Shown here in pieces: positions 24,301 to 38,600 of a stretch of DNA of 64,000 nucleotides. The notes under the pieces are model-generated. The model did not search any database. It had not been told where the DNA came from and saw only the letters and a list, made by a program, of their open reading frames with translations. Source of the DNA: Zygaena filipendulae (lineage: Eukaryota; Arthropoda; Insecta; Lepidoptera; Zygaenidae); the NCBI GenBank assembly GCA_907165275.2, contig OU015650.1:9268001-9332000 (forward strand). Reading direction: 5' to 3'. Position 1 is the stretch's first letter; the number at the start of each line of letters is the position of its first letter. Made by a program: the position numbers and the translations under genes.

Positions 24301-27300
24301 ACTTTACATATCTACGAACATACATGGAACTAATGTATGGAGTGTTGTTTATTGTACCTATGGGTCCAAGAAACTGAACTAATTCAATTCAATCCGTTAA
24401 TTTGCATAGAACCTACGAGTGGTCACAACACAGTAGTTTTATAATACCTGCTCATAATATTAGTTCAATATGTTTTTCTCTTAATAGACAATATTGAAAT
24501 TTTAATCAATTTTTGTAACACTATGTGACGCTATAAAGCAACAGCACTTAGCAGGATGCACTATAACTACTCCTATTTATAACAAAAACATTTCCACAAA
24601 TATTATTATCTATACTAATATTGTAAATAGAAAAGATATTTTGTTTTTTTGTTTCTTTGTCTATAATGGATAAACTTAAAAACTACTTAACCGATTATAA
24701 AAACTCTTTCACTTATATGAAGCTACAGTGTTTTTGAGTACAAAGGTACTTTTATCCTGGAATTCCTGCGGAAACTCTGCAATTAACGTGGATATAGTAT
24801 ACGTACTTATAAAATTGAAAAAAAAACTAAAATCTAAGATGTAACTCGAATATTTTATCTGGCGGAATTATAGCTTTGCGGAAAGATATAGAAACGCCAC
24901 CAATAAAAAAAAAGGGAAAGATACTCACAATGCACGTGCAGCATTATTCGCTTGCTCACGGATGGTGGCACCCCGTTCGCCGCGATGCATAGATACGCGC
25001 CCATCTCCGAGCGCGTCACCTTCGTCAGGTTCACCACCTCACCTTCCATTGATAATACTGGTAGAAAAATATTTATATAAATTATCGTTATATACCTATG
25101 TACCTACTAATATTATAAATGTGAAAGTGTGGATGTTTAGATGTTTGGATGTTTGTTACTCAATCACGCACCACTTCACTACACAGATCTACTTGATCCC
25201 ACAGTAAGCTAGTATTAGCTTGTGGCCAGGAAACCAAGCTAACGTGGTTTAGACTACATAGAATAATACCAATCCACTTCATAATAATAATGTAATGCGG
25301 AAAATGGAACCCTGTGTTCATCACACAAAGTCCACCCCCCACCGGGATTCGAACCTGGAACCCCTTGATTAGCGAGTAGGCATGGTGACCTACTACGTCA
25401 ATCGCCAATTTGTTTGTTTGTTACGCCTTAACACCTTAATTTATTCAATCGAATGTCATGAAATTTGCAGAGAAGGACATAGGGTACTTTTAGTCCGAAA
25501 TTCCTTCGAGAACTCCAAAACTAACGCAAAGAAACCGCGCTAGTAGTAAAATAAATGGACACTACTGGACTAAAATTAAATGTAGGGATTTAGACAAAAT
25601 TATGAAATTAGAATAAGAAAGAGTTAAAAAAGTTGAATCTAAGCACCATGTAAGAGCTACTACCTAAGTAGTTGAGTAGCTAAGCTGTAAGAGCGTAACA
25701 AATAAACGAACAAACTCACGTTTGCATTTATGATATTAGGATTCAAGAAACACACGATGTAATGGGAATTCGTAATATCTCTTCCAAAAAATGTAATGTC
25801 AAAGATAGTAACATCAGCGCACTATCAACTCTAGTGCTTACTTTAAATTTCACCAAGAACTGTCAGAAAACATTCCTAAACGCAAGGGCTTCGGTAAACA
25901 AGTGCCGTTAGTGGTTTGAACTCGAGTTGTTTTGCTAACACCTTGTTCAAATGACATCCAAGTACGTTTACAGCCATTATTCAAACAAGAGGATAAAAAG
26001 CGTGGGCAATATTTTCCGAAGGAGCTGAAGGGAGTTGATGGTTTAAAGTGTAGAGCTCTCAGGCTCGACCGGCGTGCGACGCTTCGTTAGCAAACAATGC
26101 CGGCACAAGACAAACCTTAGAGTTGATCTTATTCTGAATTATATTATAAAATATGCAAATGCGAATTTATATGAAAAGAAATTATAAAAATGCAAAAAAA
26201 ATTGGTTTGTTACGCTTTCACGCCACTCAACCGGTCTTTATCAAATTTTGCATTCACGTTATCAGGGGTACGGGAATAGCTAGTACATATAAAGAATAAA
26301 TTGTGGTAGGTACACAATGTAAATTATGGGTAATTATGAAAACTATTTATTAAAGTTATAATAACATTTTGATTGTTTTTATGATTTTACAGTTGGAATT
26401 TTAGATTTAAATTGTTTATATAATTATATTTTTCTAAATTAGCATTATCATATCATTAGAATAATTCCCATTACTAGCTTTTACATGTACTACAAGTTAT
26501 TTAAAAGTAACATTACTATACGACAAAAAGTATTTATAAACCGGCTCTATGGATTTTTATTCTGTTTTCGGAACGGACGGTTGAATAAACTTGGCCTGTC
26601 GATGTGTCATAAGTCAAGTAACGTTCAAGCTCTTCGGAATTCGGATCCAATAGTGCCTTCTTAATAGTACTCGATGGAATTCTTATAGAAATTATACCTT
26701 AACAGCATTCTATTACAAAGTTTTTTAATACATGAAAATGCAATAGCCATGGCTTACTATTATTTTTAACCTATAAAAAAGGAAAGTGACGTTTTTCCGT
26801 ACTTATAACTTAGGTTATAATATTATATTGGTAAAGCGTACTTTTTTAAACTGCATGACTGATGTTTTCATTTTACATTATTTTAGTGAAAACTATTTAT
26901 AGGGTCGGCAAACCCTGAAAATAGTTTGTTCAGAAACATAGAATCTATTTTAATAGTTTTTAAACCACATAGGTAAATATTTTTGCCAAAAATAGGTCAA
27001 CACAATTAAATAGGTCCCTACATTTGGTCCCCTATCGTACCACTCGAGTATGCGGACATGAGTACTGGCATCCATTTGGTGGTAATCGGTGCTGTGGACC
27101 TTTGGTAGCCATCATTTTATCTCATTCCAAGGGGATAACTACCCAAAAAATCTGTTTATACTCGTTACTTTGTATGTTATAAACTCATAATAATAATAAT
27201 TTAAAAAGAAATTAAAAAAAAAATAATACAATGGGTATATCGTTTTTACGGTATACTAAAATAACCTTGTGTATTCATGAAAAGTTTTATAAGAATAAAT

Positions 27301-30300
27301 TTGTTTATTTTAAAGGGTTTACTGAAAGTGTTGTCACAAATTTTAAACATATCTATGTATATAATTGCAAAAGTAATTATTTATTTGTGTGCAGAATGAG
27401 GGTAGTTTTTAATAAAATTATAACCTACAAAGATCGGTTTATCATTAAAACTAGACGTTTTGTTGCTAAAGGATTGGGAGTAGAGGTATATGATACGACA
27501 TATATAAAGTACTCAGTAGTAATCTCAGAGTAGTAGATCGGAGTAAATTTGCATTGGTCTTGGTGGAAGTTGCCCACATTCATTCTCGTACCTATCTGCA
27601 TAATTTGTCGTGGAACACGTACCTAGTAAATAGACGTGCGCATATTTGATGCTGTCATTTACGACACTTAAGTTATTTTAAGGTTGGTAACTGTGGAGAT
27701 GTGAATACACTAATATTTTTAGCCAAATGCAATATTTAGTTCTGCCGTAGGTACAATGTGAATTGTAGAGTCCAGTTTTAGAAGTTTTGAAAGCTTTTGA
27801 TACTTTAATTTAATTTATGCGGGTTATTTAAATGATATTGCATCGTAAAGCGTAACGGAAGTTGCGAACGGAGGTCTAGTGTAAGAAATTCGAAGTAACT
27901 TCAAGCCATCATTGAAAAACTATATTTCTGAAGTCGAACGCCCCTCGAACTTTCCTCATTTGGAATATTCCGTGAAGAAACACTGGCCTACGTAATAAAT
28001 AGCCCGTATTGTTTCGTGCTCAGATTTATGGACTTGTAGTGGCTTCTTTAATTAGAGTTCTTCAGTCAAATTGATGATTGTTATTGATGTTGGTTAATTA
28101 AAAAAATACGTTAAAGAGAGGTTTCATCCAGAAATTGTTCAATTTGAAAACTTATTAAGAACTGCTTCCATTAAATGTTTGTAACATTATATTATAAGGA
28201 TTATATTGGGATTACATAATCTTTCCTGACTTTAATAAGAATCCCTTATAAATTTCAAAATTTTATAACAATTTAACATTGATATATCACACCAATTTAA
28301 CTATAGGTTTTATAATATACATATAAGGAATTCTCCTTGCTATCCGCTATAGTTTAAATAAAATTGATTAATTTGAGAGCGATAATAAAAATGAATGGTT
28401 TCAAATCGCCATCTTAAATTACCTATGTATTGGGGAATAGTGGTGGGCTTTGTTGTATAAGTCATTAGTTACGAATACTACACTTTGGTGGCTTAATGAA
28501 TTGACTGATGGTAGGAGAGGTCTGAACAGTAACCGTGGCAGGGTTAAGTGGCAACTGCTGATTAATCACACTGTCAGTTCATTTTCCAATTGGCACTCGT
28601 CACGGAATCCTCTTGGGTGCTTGTTATTTTTGCGCTGACTTTGGATTTTATAAAAAGCTAGTATGATTATGGATAACGTCACTAGTCTCTCTGCGAGTTT
28701 CATTCTACACTATTAACGCAATTTTATTCAGTGCTGTACAATATTAAAGTTATAATAAAGTATAAATAAGTAACTGACCTTTCTGGTATTTCGCACCTTA
28801 TCAAACTGACAGCTGTCGTTGTTAAAAGATGAAACTTACTACATGTTAGCTGAATATGTTATCAACGAATGAAATTTATAATGAAAATTATGCGCTTTAA
28901 AAAATAAATTATGAGTTGTACTTATGACTTTTTTTCGGAAATACATACTAGAACACCTAGATTCAGGTTAAACCAAAACAGTTCAGCATATAAGTATTTA
29001 TCTTGACGCTCGGATGGAACTCGCGACACCTAGCGTAGCAGCCATGCTTAGATACCTCTGGAGCGACGGTACTAGGTCTAAACACTGGATAAAAGGAAAA
29101 TACCTTGGGTTTTTTGTTTATTAACGACTATTAGTTATCAATCAATGTGTAAAATATTAAATGTCATTTGACCGTTACCTTCGTCATAATTCATCAATGA
29201 AAGTAGGACAGTAGATGCAAATATACTATATTAGAACAAAAATTTTCATATTTATTGTGAAAGTGGCAACTTTTCAGTAAATTTTTATATTCTTTCTTTT
29301 AAATACAGGGTTACCTAAACAAAACCTTTATTATGTCAAATATGAAAATATTATTATACTAAGAGATTACCTATCGCGTTTGAAAAATTTATTCTATTGA
29401 TTTTAAAAATTATTCGAATATTATTTGGACGCAGATAAGCAATAACATGTTAACCCACAATATTAAGTTATTGATTCAAAACGCTTTATTGACAGTTATA
29501 GAGCGTTTTTTAATTATGTATTTGCCTTATTACATTGTTTAAATACCAAAAAAATATTTAAAGATAAAAAAATGCTGAAACAAAATGACGATATGATTTT
29601 AAAACACGATTTATTCGAAATTTCTACAATTTGGGTTAACACACTATTGCTTATCTATGTCCATTTATAAGATAATGTTGATGAATTCAAACTAGCGTCA
29701 GGACCAAATGCTGTTTTGTTTTGGTAATGTCGTTCAAAAATATCGCGTACGATTTCACCTGATTGTAACAGGTTTTACTATACCTAATTACCTATGTACT
29801 ATAATTATTATTATGTAATGTTCTCAACCCTTTATCTAACACTTTATTTGGGCGAGTGTAGAGATGAGTAGGTAAGTAATTATTCCCGGGCCGTCTCGAG
29901 GTTGTAATCCCGTGGGATTTGAAAGGGCGGTGTGAATGGTAATAGGAGTTGCCGAGGTGCTGCGGTGCGATTTACTGCTAAGATTCAATAGTGAATATTT
30001 TAAGCTGTGATTTATTTGTTACCCGTTACTCAGACTTGTTTAAATTGTCTTTTACAAAATTTCACTTTGTAATACACATAATATTATTTTATCCTCAGTC
30101 GTATGGTTGGGTACTTTTTTAGTTTATTTTATAATTTTTCCTCTGCTTCGACTATTTTTCTTAAAAACGAGAATAATAACGAAAACTTAATTATAAAAAT
30201 CACAACAAATTAACTATCTATTTATTGGTAAAACAACTACATTAAAATGTTAGATTCTTAAAGAATATGTCACTGACTGATAAATAACTTTAATCTAACA

Positions 30301-33300
30301 ATTATCAAATTTTATAGTTTACCTGTAAAATAAATGACAAGCCTTCAAAATAAATCAAATGACTATCTATAAAAAAATGTCATTGTTTCTGAATAAATAT
30401 TAATTGAACTGAATATTATCGTATTACATAAATGTGTGCTTTTATAGATATTTGTAAATGCACAATGCAATTTTTCTTTGCACGCGCCAATTAATAATAT
30501 GATAGCATAGACGGAAACTTTCTTAAGTTTGCAACTATCAAAGATATATATGTCACTGACAACGTCATAAGAGTTTAGATTCAATCAGAATAATTAAATC
30601 AGTTTCTAATATTCAGTGGCTTCAGGTTTGAAATTCACGTAGTTGGAACGGGCAGTTGGCAGTAGCTGTTAATAAAATGGTAGTCGTTGAATTTTCAGGT
30701 AATTTAGTAAAAGCATCGTAGGATTTACCAACTTCAATTGCATGATCAAAATATGCAAATGTTAATTGTGCGCAAATTTGGATAATTTCTGCGTGTTATA
30801 ATGCTTTGTTTTATTGGGAACGAATAATTATTAGCAATATCAATAGGTATCAATAGTATGTATTATACTTACGTATTTAATCACCCTCGGGATTGAAAAT
30901 TGTTAGACTCTTTTTAATCACAATTATTGATTCAACGGACAGGTTACGATCAACTTCTTTTAAATATAACCAGAAAGTAACAGCTGTGACAATTATCTAT
31001 TATTATTAAAATCGAAACTACATCTCCAGGTGTACCTACAAGCAGACGTCACAACACAACGAGTGTAACAGAAAATAAATTTTGAAAAAAAAAAATACCT
31101 TTCATCTTCCCCTGAGGGCCTCCACGACTGATGATGTCACCACCGTCTTCTCTGCGCCATAATATTTTGGGCGGTGGAAATCCTCTCGCCTTGCATACCA
31201 GCTTAGCTGATCCACCTTCCGGTACCATCATGTCTCCCGACGTTTCTTCATAAATGATGTCGGGCGGAATTACTACTTCCAAATATGCCGTCTAAAGATA
31301 AAAAAGAATTACTTTGAACATTTTATTTAATAATGTAAAACATACTTGAAATAAATTATTTTTAAAACCGAATACAAAGATGACCTCTTACAAGGTGAAG
31401 ATCGCTAGGCCCGGAAAAATGATGGTAGCATGGCACCTGACGTCATCCAGATCTTTAAGGGAGCCTTTGTCTATGGAGCTGGTATGATGATAATGACAAG
31501 CTTACCTGCATTTTCATGGGATCGGTGTTAACTTGGCACATATATTGTCCTCTGTCCTCTCTTTTCACCCCTCTAATATTAAGAGTCCAAGTATTGTAGT
31601 CATTGTGAGTGACACTCAGTCTTTCATTATTCGTGATGACGTGTTCGTGTATAGCTAAAATTGCCTTTGTATCCGCTTTGATCCATGCAACCTATGCAAG
31701 TGTGTTCATATTCACGTAGCAGTAGGAGTCCCCACATCCCAGCGACAGCATCAAGTGATAAAAAATATTAAAAATTAATGTTAGTTTACCCATTTAAAAA
31801 TGACAATAACAAACATCATATTGTACAGAACGCCATATTTCGAGTACGATAGCTTTTAGATGTAAACCAAAGTTGGGATTTAATATAAAATGCGAGCAAT
31901 GAAGTATTTTCGAGCGAACAACTCTAATTACAAGCGAATACTTCCCAAGAGGCAGTACGACAACGATCCTAGTGCGCCAGCAACACTATCTTGTTGCGAG
32001 TGCCTCGCAAAATGTTCACGGAATTTTAATTACATTTTTCGTCTGGTCGCAGCTATGAGCCGCGCTTTGGGTGCACTCGGAAAACGCCCTCGTTTCGTTC
32101 GCTAACCAAAAGCGTCGACGTTGCAATAGAAGCTAATTTCCTGCGCGGCGCGTAATGTATAAAAAACGAGTTACCTACTGTCCACAGAAATATGGCGTTT
32201 GAAAGACATGTTTCAAATAAAATTTTGTTTTTTTGTGTAAATTTTATTTACAAGTAGGTAAGTAGGCACCTACATAATATTAAAAGTAGGGTTAACACAA
32301 AACTATAAATTACTTTTACTTTTAAATTTACGAATTTTCAAGTTCTAACTTATGATTCAATGTTAAATTGAACGATTTTTAAAATTATTTTACTGAGTAA
32401 AAGTTAAGTTAAAATACATTTATTTGTCTAAATTAGATTTTAATTCGAAAATAAACAGTTAAATTGTATTAAAGATATAATGAAATAATATACCATTAAA
32501 TATTGTTTGTGCTACATTCAATAGGTGCTCTACAGAAAGTGAATGTGCTCTATTAAAATAGTCTAGGTACTAAATCGTAACGTACTTTAACATACCAATA
32601 ATTAATTGATGGTGCATTAAACACTACGTGAAATTAGGATCTGAAATTAGTGCTTAAAATCAATAACAATTATATCACATTTAACATAAAATGAAAACGA
32701 AACTGTTGTACATCCATCGCCACAATTGAAGAATATTTTGCAACCCGTTACAAACATGTAATAAATTAATTTCAGAAAATTAAACATAGATATTATTTAA
32801 TATAGGGTTACAAAGTAGTGGAAATATAGATAAGATTAAGAACGCAATAAGCGACGCATTTTTGTAGAATTTTTATAACACAATAGTATCATCACGTATT
32901 ACTTACGAATCACTTAGAAAAATGTAAGAACCGCGGAATGATTATACCTACATATTTACCTGCTATAGTATAATACAATAATTGCATCGCTTATTAGCAA
33001 CACAACACAAGAAAACATTCAAAATAAATGTTAACAAAAATGAGATTATTTTAATTACCAACTTGGAAACTCCACACTCTTCCATACCAGCGGTGCATAT
33101 CGAAGTGGGTACACATTGTGTATTGTTGTTTGTGTATTTGGATCAAATGTACAATTTTATTTGAATATTTTTTTAGGATTGAATTAAATTTTAACGAGTG
33201 GATAAGCCAAGCAATGAATTTTTTAAATTGTAATTAAAAATTAACAGTGAAATTTAACTAGAAAATATTTCCAATTGATTATTTATATTTCCTGATGTCT

Positions 33301-35552
33301 GTCAGATGGACGCAGGGGAATTGAAGCCCGTCTTAACCAAGACGTTAGTTATTAGTTTGTGTGATTACCTATGAGATTTATACGGGAGTGAAAATAACAT
33401 ATCGATATATGGAATCAGTGATATAAGGAAATCGAGTGACCGGAACCTATATAGTCCCTAAGAGACCATTCGAAGATTGCTTATTAGAGCATTGAGTGGA
33501 AAACTAATAATATAGACTATGAATCTGGAAAATTACGCTCAGGAGCAAAAACTAATTAACTATCTGTTTTTTTTAGGTTAGAAAAAAGAACAGTTTAACA
33601 GTTTAAAGAACAGTTTAAAAAAAGAACAATTAGAGCGTTAAGACAGAGTAATAGAGATTTCTTTATTTCGAAGGTCAATCTTGTATGCGTTATCGTATCA
33701 TTCCTTTAAATCATAGCACATGTCTAAGAAGCTCTTGGGACACTTTTAGAACAGTGTCTTACGAAATGATTGAACAGGGACCGAGGGGTTTATCCGGGCT
33801 TTATTTTAATTCCGTAAAGTGTCTATTTTGCAAAGTAAATATCTTAGTTGAATGAAACAGACTGATGATTGTGGGCTTAGTGGCTTCATTGCTACAAATA
33901 ATGTAATAAAAATTTATAGAGTTGTTTAAATTATTTTTTCATTAGTGACTTAGTATATTAAAAATAAAACGGTAAATAATATAAATTTAAATGATAATTG
34001 GAGATAGAATAGAAAACGAGAAGTGCATTTTATAAGTTTAAGATGCATGCGCCACTGATGGGGTTCAGAACACAAACAATCAAATATTTGTGATGTGATA
34101 AAACTCGAGAATACACGATCAGTTGTAATGTAGGTATGTATGCTAAGATAACAGCTCAATTATTTCGCATGATTTGGTTGAAACATATTCTTGAGCTTTA
34201 ACTCTATGTGCATTGTGCAAGTAGGTAAGTGTCAGATGCAAGTGGTGCGCTCTGGTAGTGTTCTAACTTCTACTGCTATTTCGGATAAACTTACAGTTTA
34301 TTGTGCAAATATAGTTTTAGTGTTACACTCTATGCTAGGATAGAGACAGATTCTATAAAGTTGTGCGGGTAGGTTGGAAAACAGTGCCGAAGAGGTGCAT
34401 CGAAGATTGTGTGCTAAGAAGTGTGCAAACAGTGTTGGTGCAGTGGTCTTTTAAGTTGAGATCTATAATTTTGATTCTTTGATTAATATTTTCAGTTAAT
34501 GTAGTTTTTTCAACTTTACATTTTTGTATCTTTGGAAAAACAAATTCTTATAATTTTTATTAAATTATACTATATGTTCCCCTATCGGATTTACTTGCGT
34601 CATATTTGGATTGGATTGTTGCAACGAAAATTACCATATCTTTATTAATAGGCCTAAATTACTCGTAACTATATAAACCAAATGACAGATTCCTGCAGTT
34701 CCACTCGCATGAATTCATGAGGAACTTCTTCGGGATCTCTTTGTTTCGGGAAAAAGTTCTTCTGTCATTCATGGGCTGAATGTAGCTTTCTTCCAATGAC
34801 AGTATCATTTCAGTAATTCCAGAGATGACACCATTTATATACTTTTTCTCTTTATAATAACAGTATACTATTATGAATCGTTAATTTTCTATTTTTTCTG
34901 CGTCTCTCTAAAGTACAAATACCGTTTAATTTGTTTCAGAAGACAAGCATTCAGAAGATAAAAATAATTGTGGTGACATGTTAAAACGTCAACCGATATT
35001 GTATTCGTCATCGGGTCTCTTTTACAAAAAGTTTTTACAATTCACCAAAGTTAAAATCATAGATCTCATTGTGCATCAGGTGCTGATCGAGGGTGCTCCT
35101 CTAGTTAAGTGGCTAGCTGTAATGAGTTGGTTGGATACACACCCTGGCAGTGGCGGAGTCGCCACTCACCCTGTAACCGCCCAGGTTGTTCACCACGCAC
35201 GTGAACATTGCGTCCCGACCCTGTGCGACAGTCACGTTCTCCAAGGGATATTGGAAGTCCGGCTCTAGACCTAAAGCTGCAAAGGAAATTACACCGTTAA
35301 TAAATGTCGGTACTAAAAATCGTACTACTTCTCTAAACACATAACTCTTAGTTCAATCCAATCACACTCGCTCATTTATGATCACCTAACCTAAATAAAA
35401 GGCAGTGATATTACAATAAAAGAGGGGTGGTCATGTTGGTACTAATGTTATCTTAAAAATGTCTACGAGTGAAAACTGGACGTATTCTATAACTAGATAA
35501 TAATTATTATAATATATACACTCTCACGCACGGTAAATTATAATATGTATGT

Positions 35553-35617
<65 letters not shown>

Positions 35618-38600
35618 GGTGTGTGTGTGTGTATGTGTGTGGTTGGGTGTGTGTATGTATGTATGTATGTATGTATGTATGTATGTATGTATGTATGTAT
35701 GTATGTATGTATGTATGTATGTATGTACGTGTGTACGTAGGTATGTATGTATTCATGTGTGTATGTATGTATACAAGTATTTATGTATGTATACAAGTAT
35801 TTATGTAAAGTCAGTCAGTCAGTAATTTTAGTATGTAATATGTATATACCTACAAACTGAAATAATTTACTTGGTTTTCACAATTTCTTGCGGTGGAACC
35901 ACTGTGTTGCGAGACTTGGATTTTTGCACATTTTATGTTTTTAGATATAATCTACTTTCTTGTTGTAAGTAGTATAAGGTTAAAAATGAGACTAAACCAG
36001 ACACCGAAACCCTGATATGCTCATTGAATGCGATGGCTTCACTGGGCAATGGGCATACTCAAGTTTTAAAGTGATTTTCGCACCCGATTCCTGCGACAGC
36101 GATTTGAATATCAATGGCGACAAGCGTAAACTTCGTTCGTTTGAAATCGAATCGAATATATTTGATTAAAATACTTTCTTATTTAATGCTCAATAGAAAT
36201 TTGGTAATATTTATACTTTTAAATTTAATTAAAATAAAATAAACCTTTAAATCTTCAAACAGTTTGATGTTTTCTTGTGAATTTGTGAAGACAAAAAAAA
36301 ACTAGCTAACGTTACCTAACGTCTCTTTGCATGTTACATAAAATATTGTGGTTACAGCATTATGTACACAGTAATATGCTCAAAAAATCATTTATAAGTA
36401 GTCTTGAAAACACGAATAGAATCCGCTTATCTATAAGAAAAACAGTATTTAAAGTTATATTGTTTTTATTTAATACAGGTCTTACTAACGATACTTTTAT
36501 AGGTATTCTAGATTGTATAACTAGTTTATTCATTATAATCAATTTTCTCTTGTTTAAACACTTAGTTAAAAGTACTTAAAAAAACTAGCATTCATTTTTT
36601 TGCCGTCGGACAACGTACGAATGTCTTTAGGGAAACGTAAGGTTTGCAGGTAACATCACTTCAGAAATGAATTGTTAGCTGGAGGCGTCAATATACTACG
36701 TGACCAGTTCTTTGTGTCGCTTCCAAGGAAACATGTGTCGGATGCGAGGGCTATCTATTCGCTCATGGAATGGCGATCGCATCAGTGAATCGTTCGTACG
36801 CAAGCGCACTCGAGTCGTGCAGAAAGCACGACATTCTGTATTCATAGCTTTTGGCACATCTTGATACATTACCGTGATTAATTGCTGCAACCTTATTCGC
36901 TACTCCAGTTGCTATTAAGATAGCATCTAACTAGTACATAACTTGGTTTTTGAAGAATTTGAAGAATGAAAGATGAAGAGTTGAGAAATGCTTCATATAT
37001 GATACTTTTACCTCAGTAAGAGTTCCTGAGTCAACCCCGAAGTACATACGGATACAACAGTATAGAAACCAGCTAGTTATTAATAAAATTGTGATATTTT
37101 CTTTTATTAATGTCTGTTGGATTTTTCTAAAAGGGTAAATAATAGTAAACTATGGTCCGGTGATTAGTTTATACTTATTATTATAATTTAAGTGTGAGAA
37201 AGTTATCTGAGTTCGTTTCATATAGGTAATTATTTTAATATTTCAGCACCATGTCTCTTCGTCTACTTTTACCGGACACCTATAGCTAACCCAAATACCA
37301 TATTATATTATTCTCCATTCTTCCATAATTTTTTAAACGGCTTTGTATTTTAAACTATTTCTTTATCTATAGTAGGTATTATGCCACGTAACATTATTTG
37401 CTTTCGAATTCGGTTTAAAGAAAACTAGGTCAAATTGTATCCCGTAGCATTAGCGAGCTGAGTGGGTCAGTCCAAATATTACACGAAAATGTCATCGCTC
37501 CGTAACATGTCGTTAGAAAAATGTAAACCTTTACGTTCTACATAATATTAGGCATAGGCAGGCCAAATGTCATTGGTTATTTTTTTGTTGCGTATTTATT
37601 TTAATTACACTACCCAAAAATTTAATTCACTATGTTTTTAATACTAATCAGTTGGTTATTTGATATTTATTTGATATTTCGTTATTTTTAGCATGAACAT
37701 CTGAGAATAAAAGATAGAAGCGGAAAATAACAGCACCGTTTTCGTTTGAAAACTGATGCTTCAATGGATGAAGAGGATCGCTTTACATTAACAGTAGTGG
37801 TCGGTGTAGGTTGCCGGCGAGTGGAACGATTTTCGGACTTCGCAGTGAATAGCAAGTGTCCGAATAGTAGCTACCTACACAGACGTCCGAAAAGTGAATA
37901 GAGTGGAATTTGTATGTATGGCAATGGTTAGGCTGCTGTTACGTAGTAAGTAGTCAACGGTGACTAGTATACTCTTCGACATCGATCGTTATTTTATCAT
38001 ACATTTATGTAACAACTAGCTGTTCCTCGCTGTTTCACCCGCGTTAATTTCGGAGTTCCCGCAAGAATTCCGGGATAAAAAGTACCCTTTGTCCTTTTCT
38101 GTACTCTTGACAATATCTATGCAAAATTTCATGGTGATCTGTTGAGCCGTTGGCGTGAAAGCGTAACAAACAAACAAGTGTAAATTGCAAATCGCATTTA
38201 CAAATTATATACTAAGGGAATTTTGGGCATAGGTCTGAGCACAAGAGTGTTACATAACTTTTGTGATATTTTTTAAGTCCTGCCTTGAGTTTAAGTACTT
38301 AAATCACTAACGCAACGACATAAGTGGTATTAAGTCCGCCTTTTGTATGGTACAAAAGGCGGACTTAATGTATATAAAGTTTAAATAAATAAATAAGTAT
38401 AAAATGCAATTTCTATCACGAGTTAATGATTAACGGTAACTTCCAGTAAATCATCCGAAGTGTATCGCTTCAACGATTAGTGTATTAACGGTCTCGAATC
38501 TCTAAACTACAGCTAGAATATAAGTTTTGTGATTTCCTCAGTAACTCTATCCGAAACAAAATGCATCCTAATAGATCCCTACAGAATATGTAATAGTAAT

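Larger units (their letters stand above)
15600..24928 (-). other. intron 5 of the DIP-like gene
   Basis: About 9.3 kb. It contains Helitron-like copies (16565, 19819, 21202, 22782, 23053, 24609), a TGACGTCA MITE (17135-17392), an inverted-repeat element (17820-18038), a repeat at 18775-18915 and a Jockey fragment (20014-20535). Stretches 15610-16560, 18045-18770, 18920-19810, 20590-21190, 21530-22780 and 23180-24600 show nothing recognisable. Confidence 0.7.
25058..31098 (-). other. intron 4 of the DIP-like gene
   Basis: About 6.0 kb. It holds a Helitron-like copy interrupted by a SINE, two Helitron-like fragments (25686-25738 minus, 26203-26283 plus) and an inverted-repeat element at 29427-29662. 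Stretches 26300-29400 and 29670-31090 show no recognisable feature. Confidence 0.7.

Noticed and set aside
27231..27533. 100-codon frame with FVAKGLGVEVYDTTY, faintly like a Copia reverse transcriptase
   Set aside because: Only a few residues agree, the neighbouring conserved motifs are missing, and the rest is AT-driven composition.
35524..35825. Several long open frames of Cys-Val, Met-Tyr-Val and His-Thr repeats
   Set aside because: They are translations of the TG/TATG microsatellite in different frames and strands.
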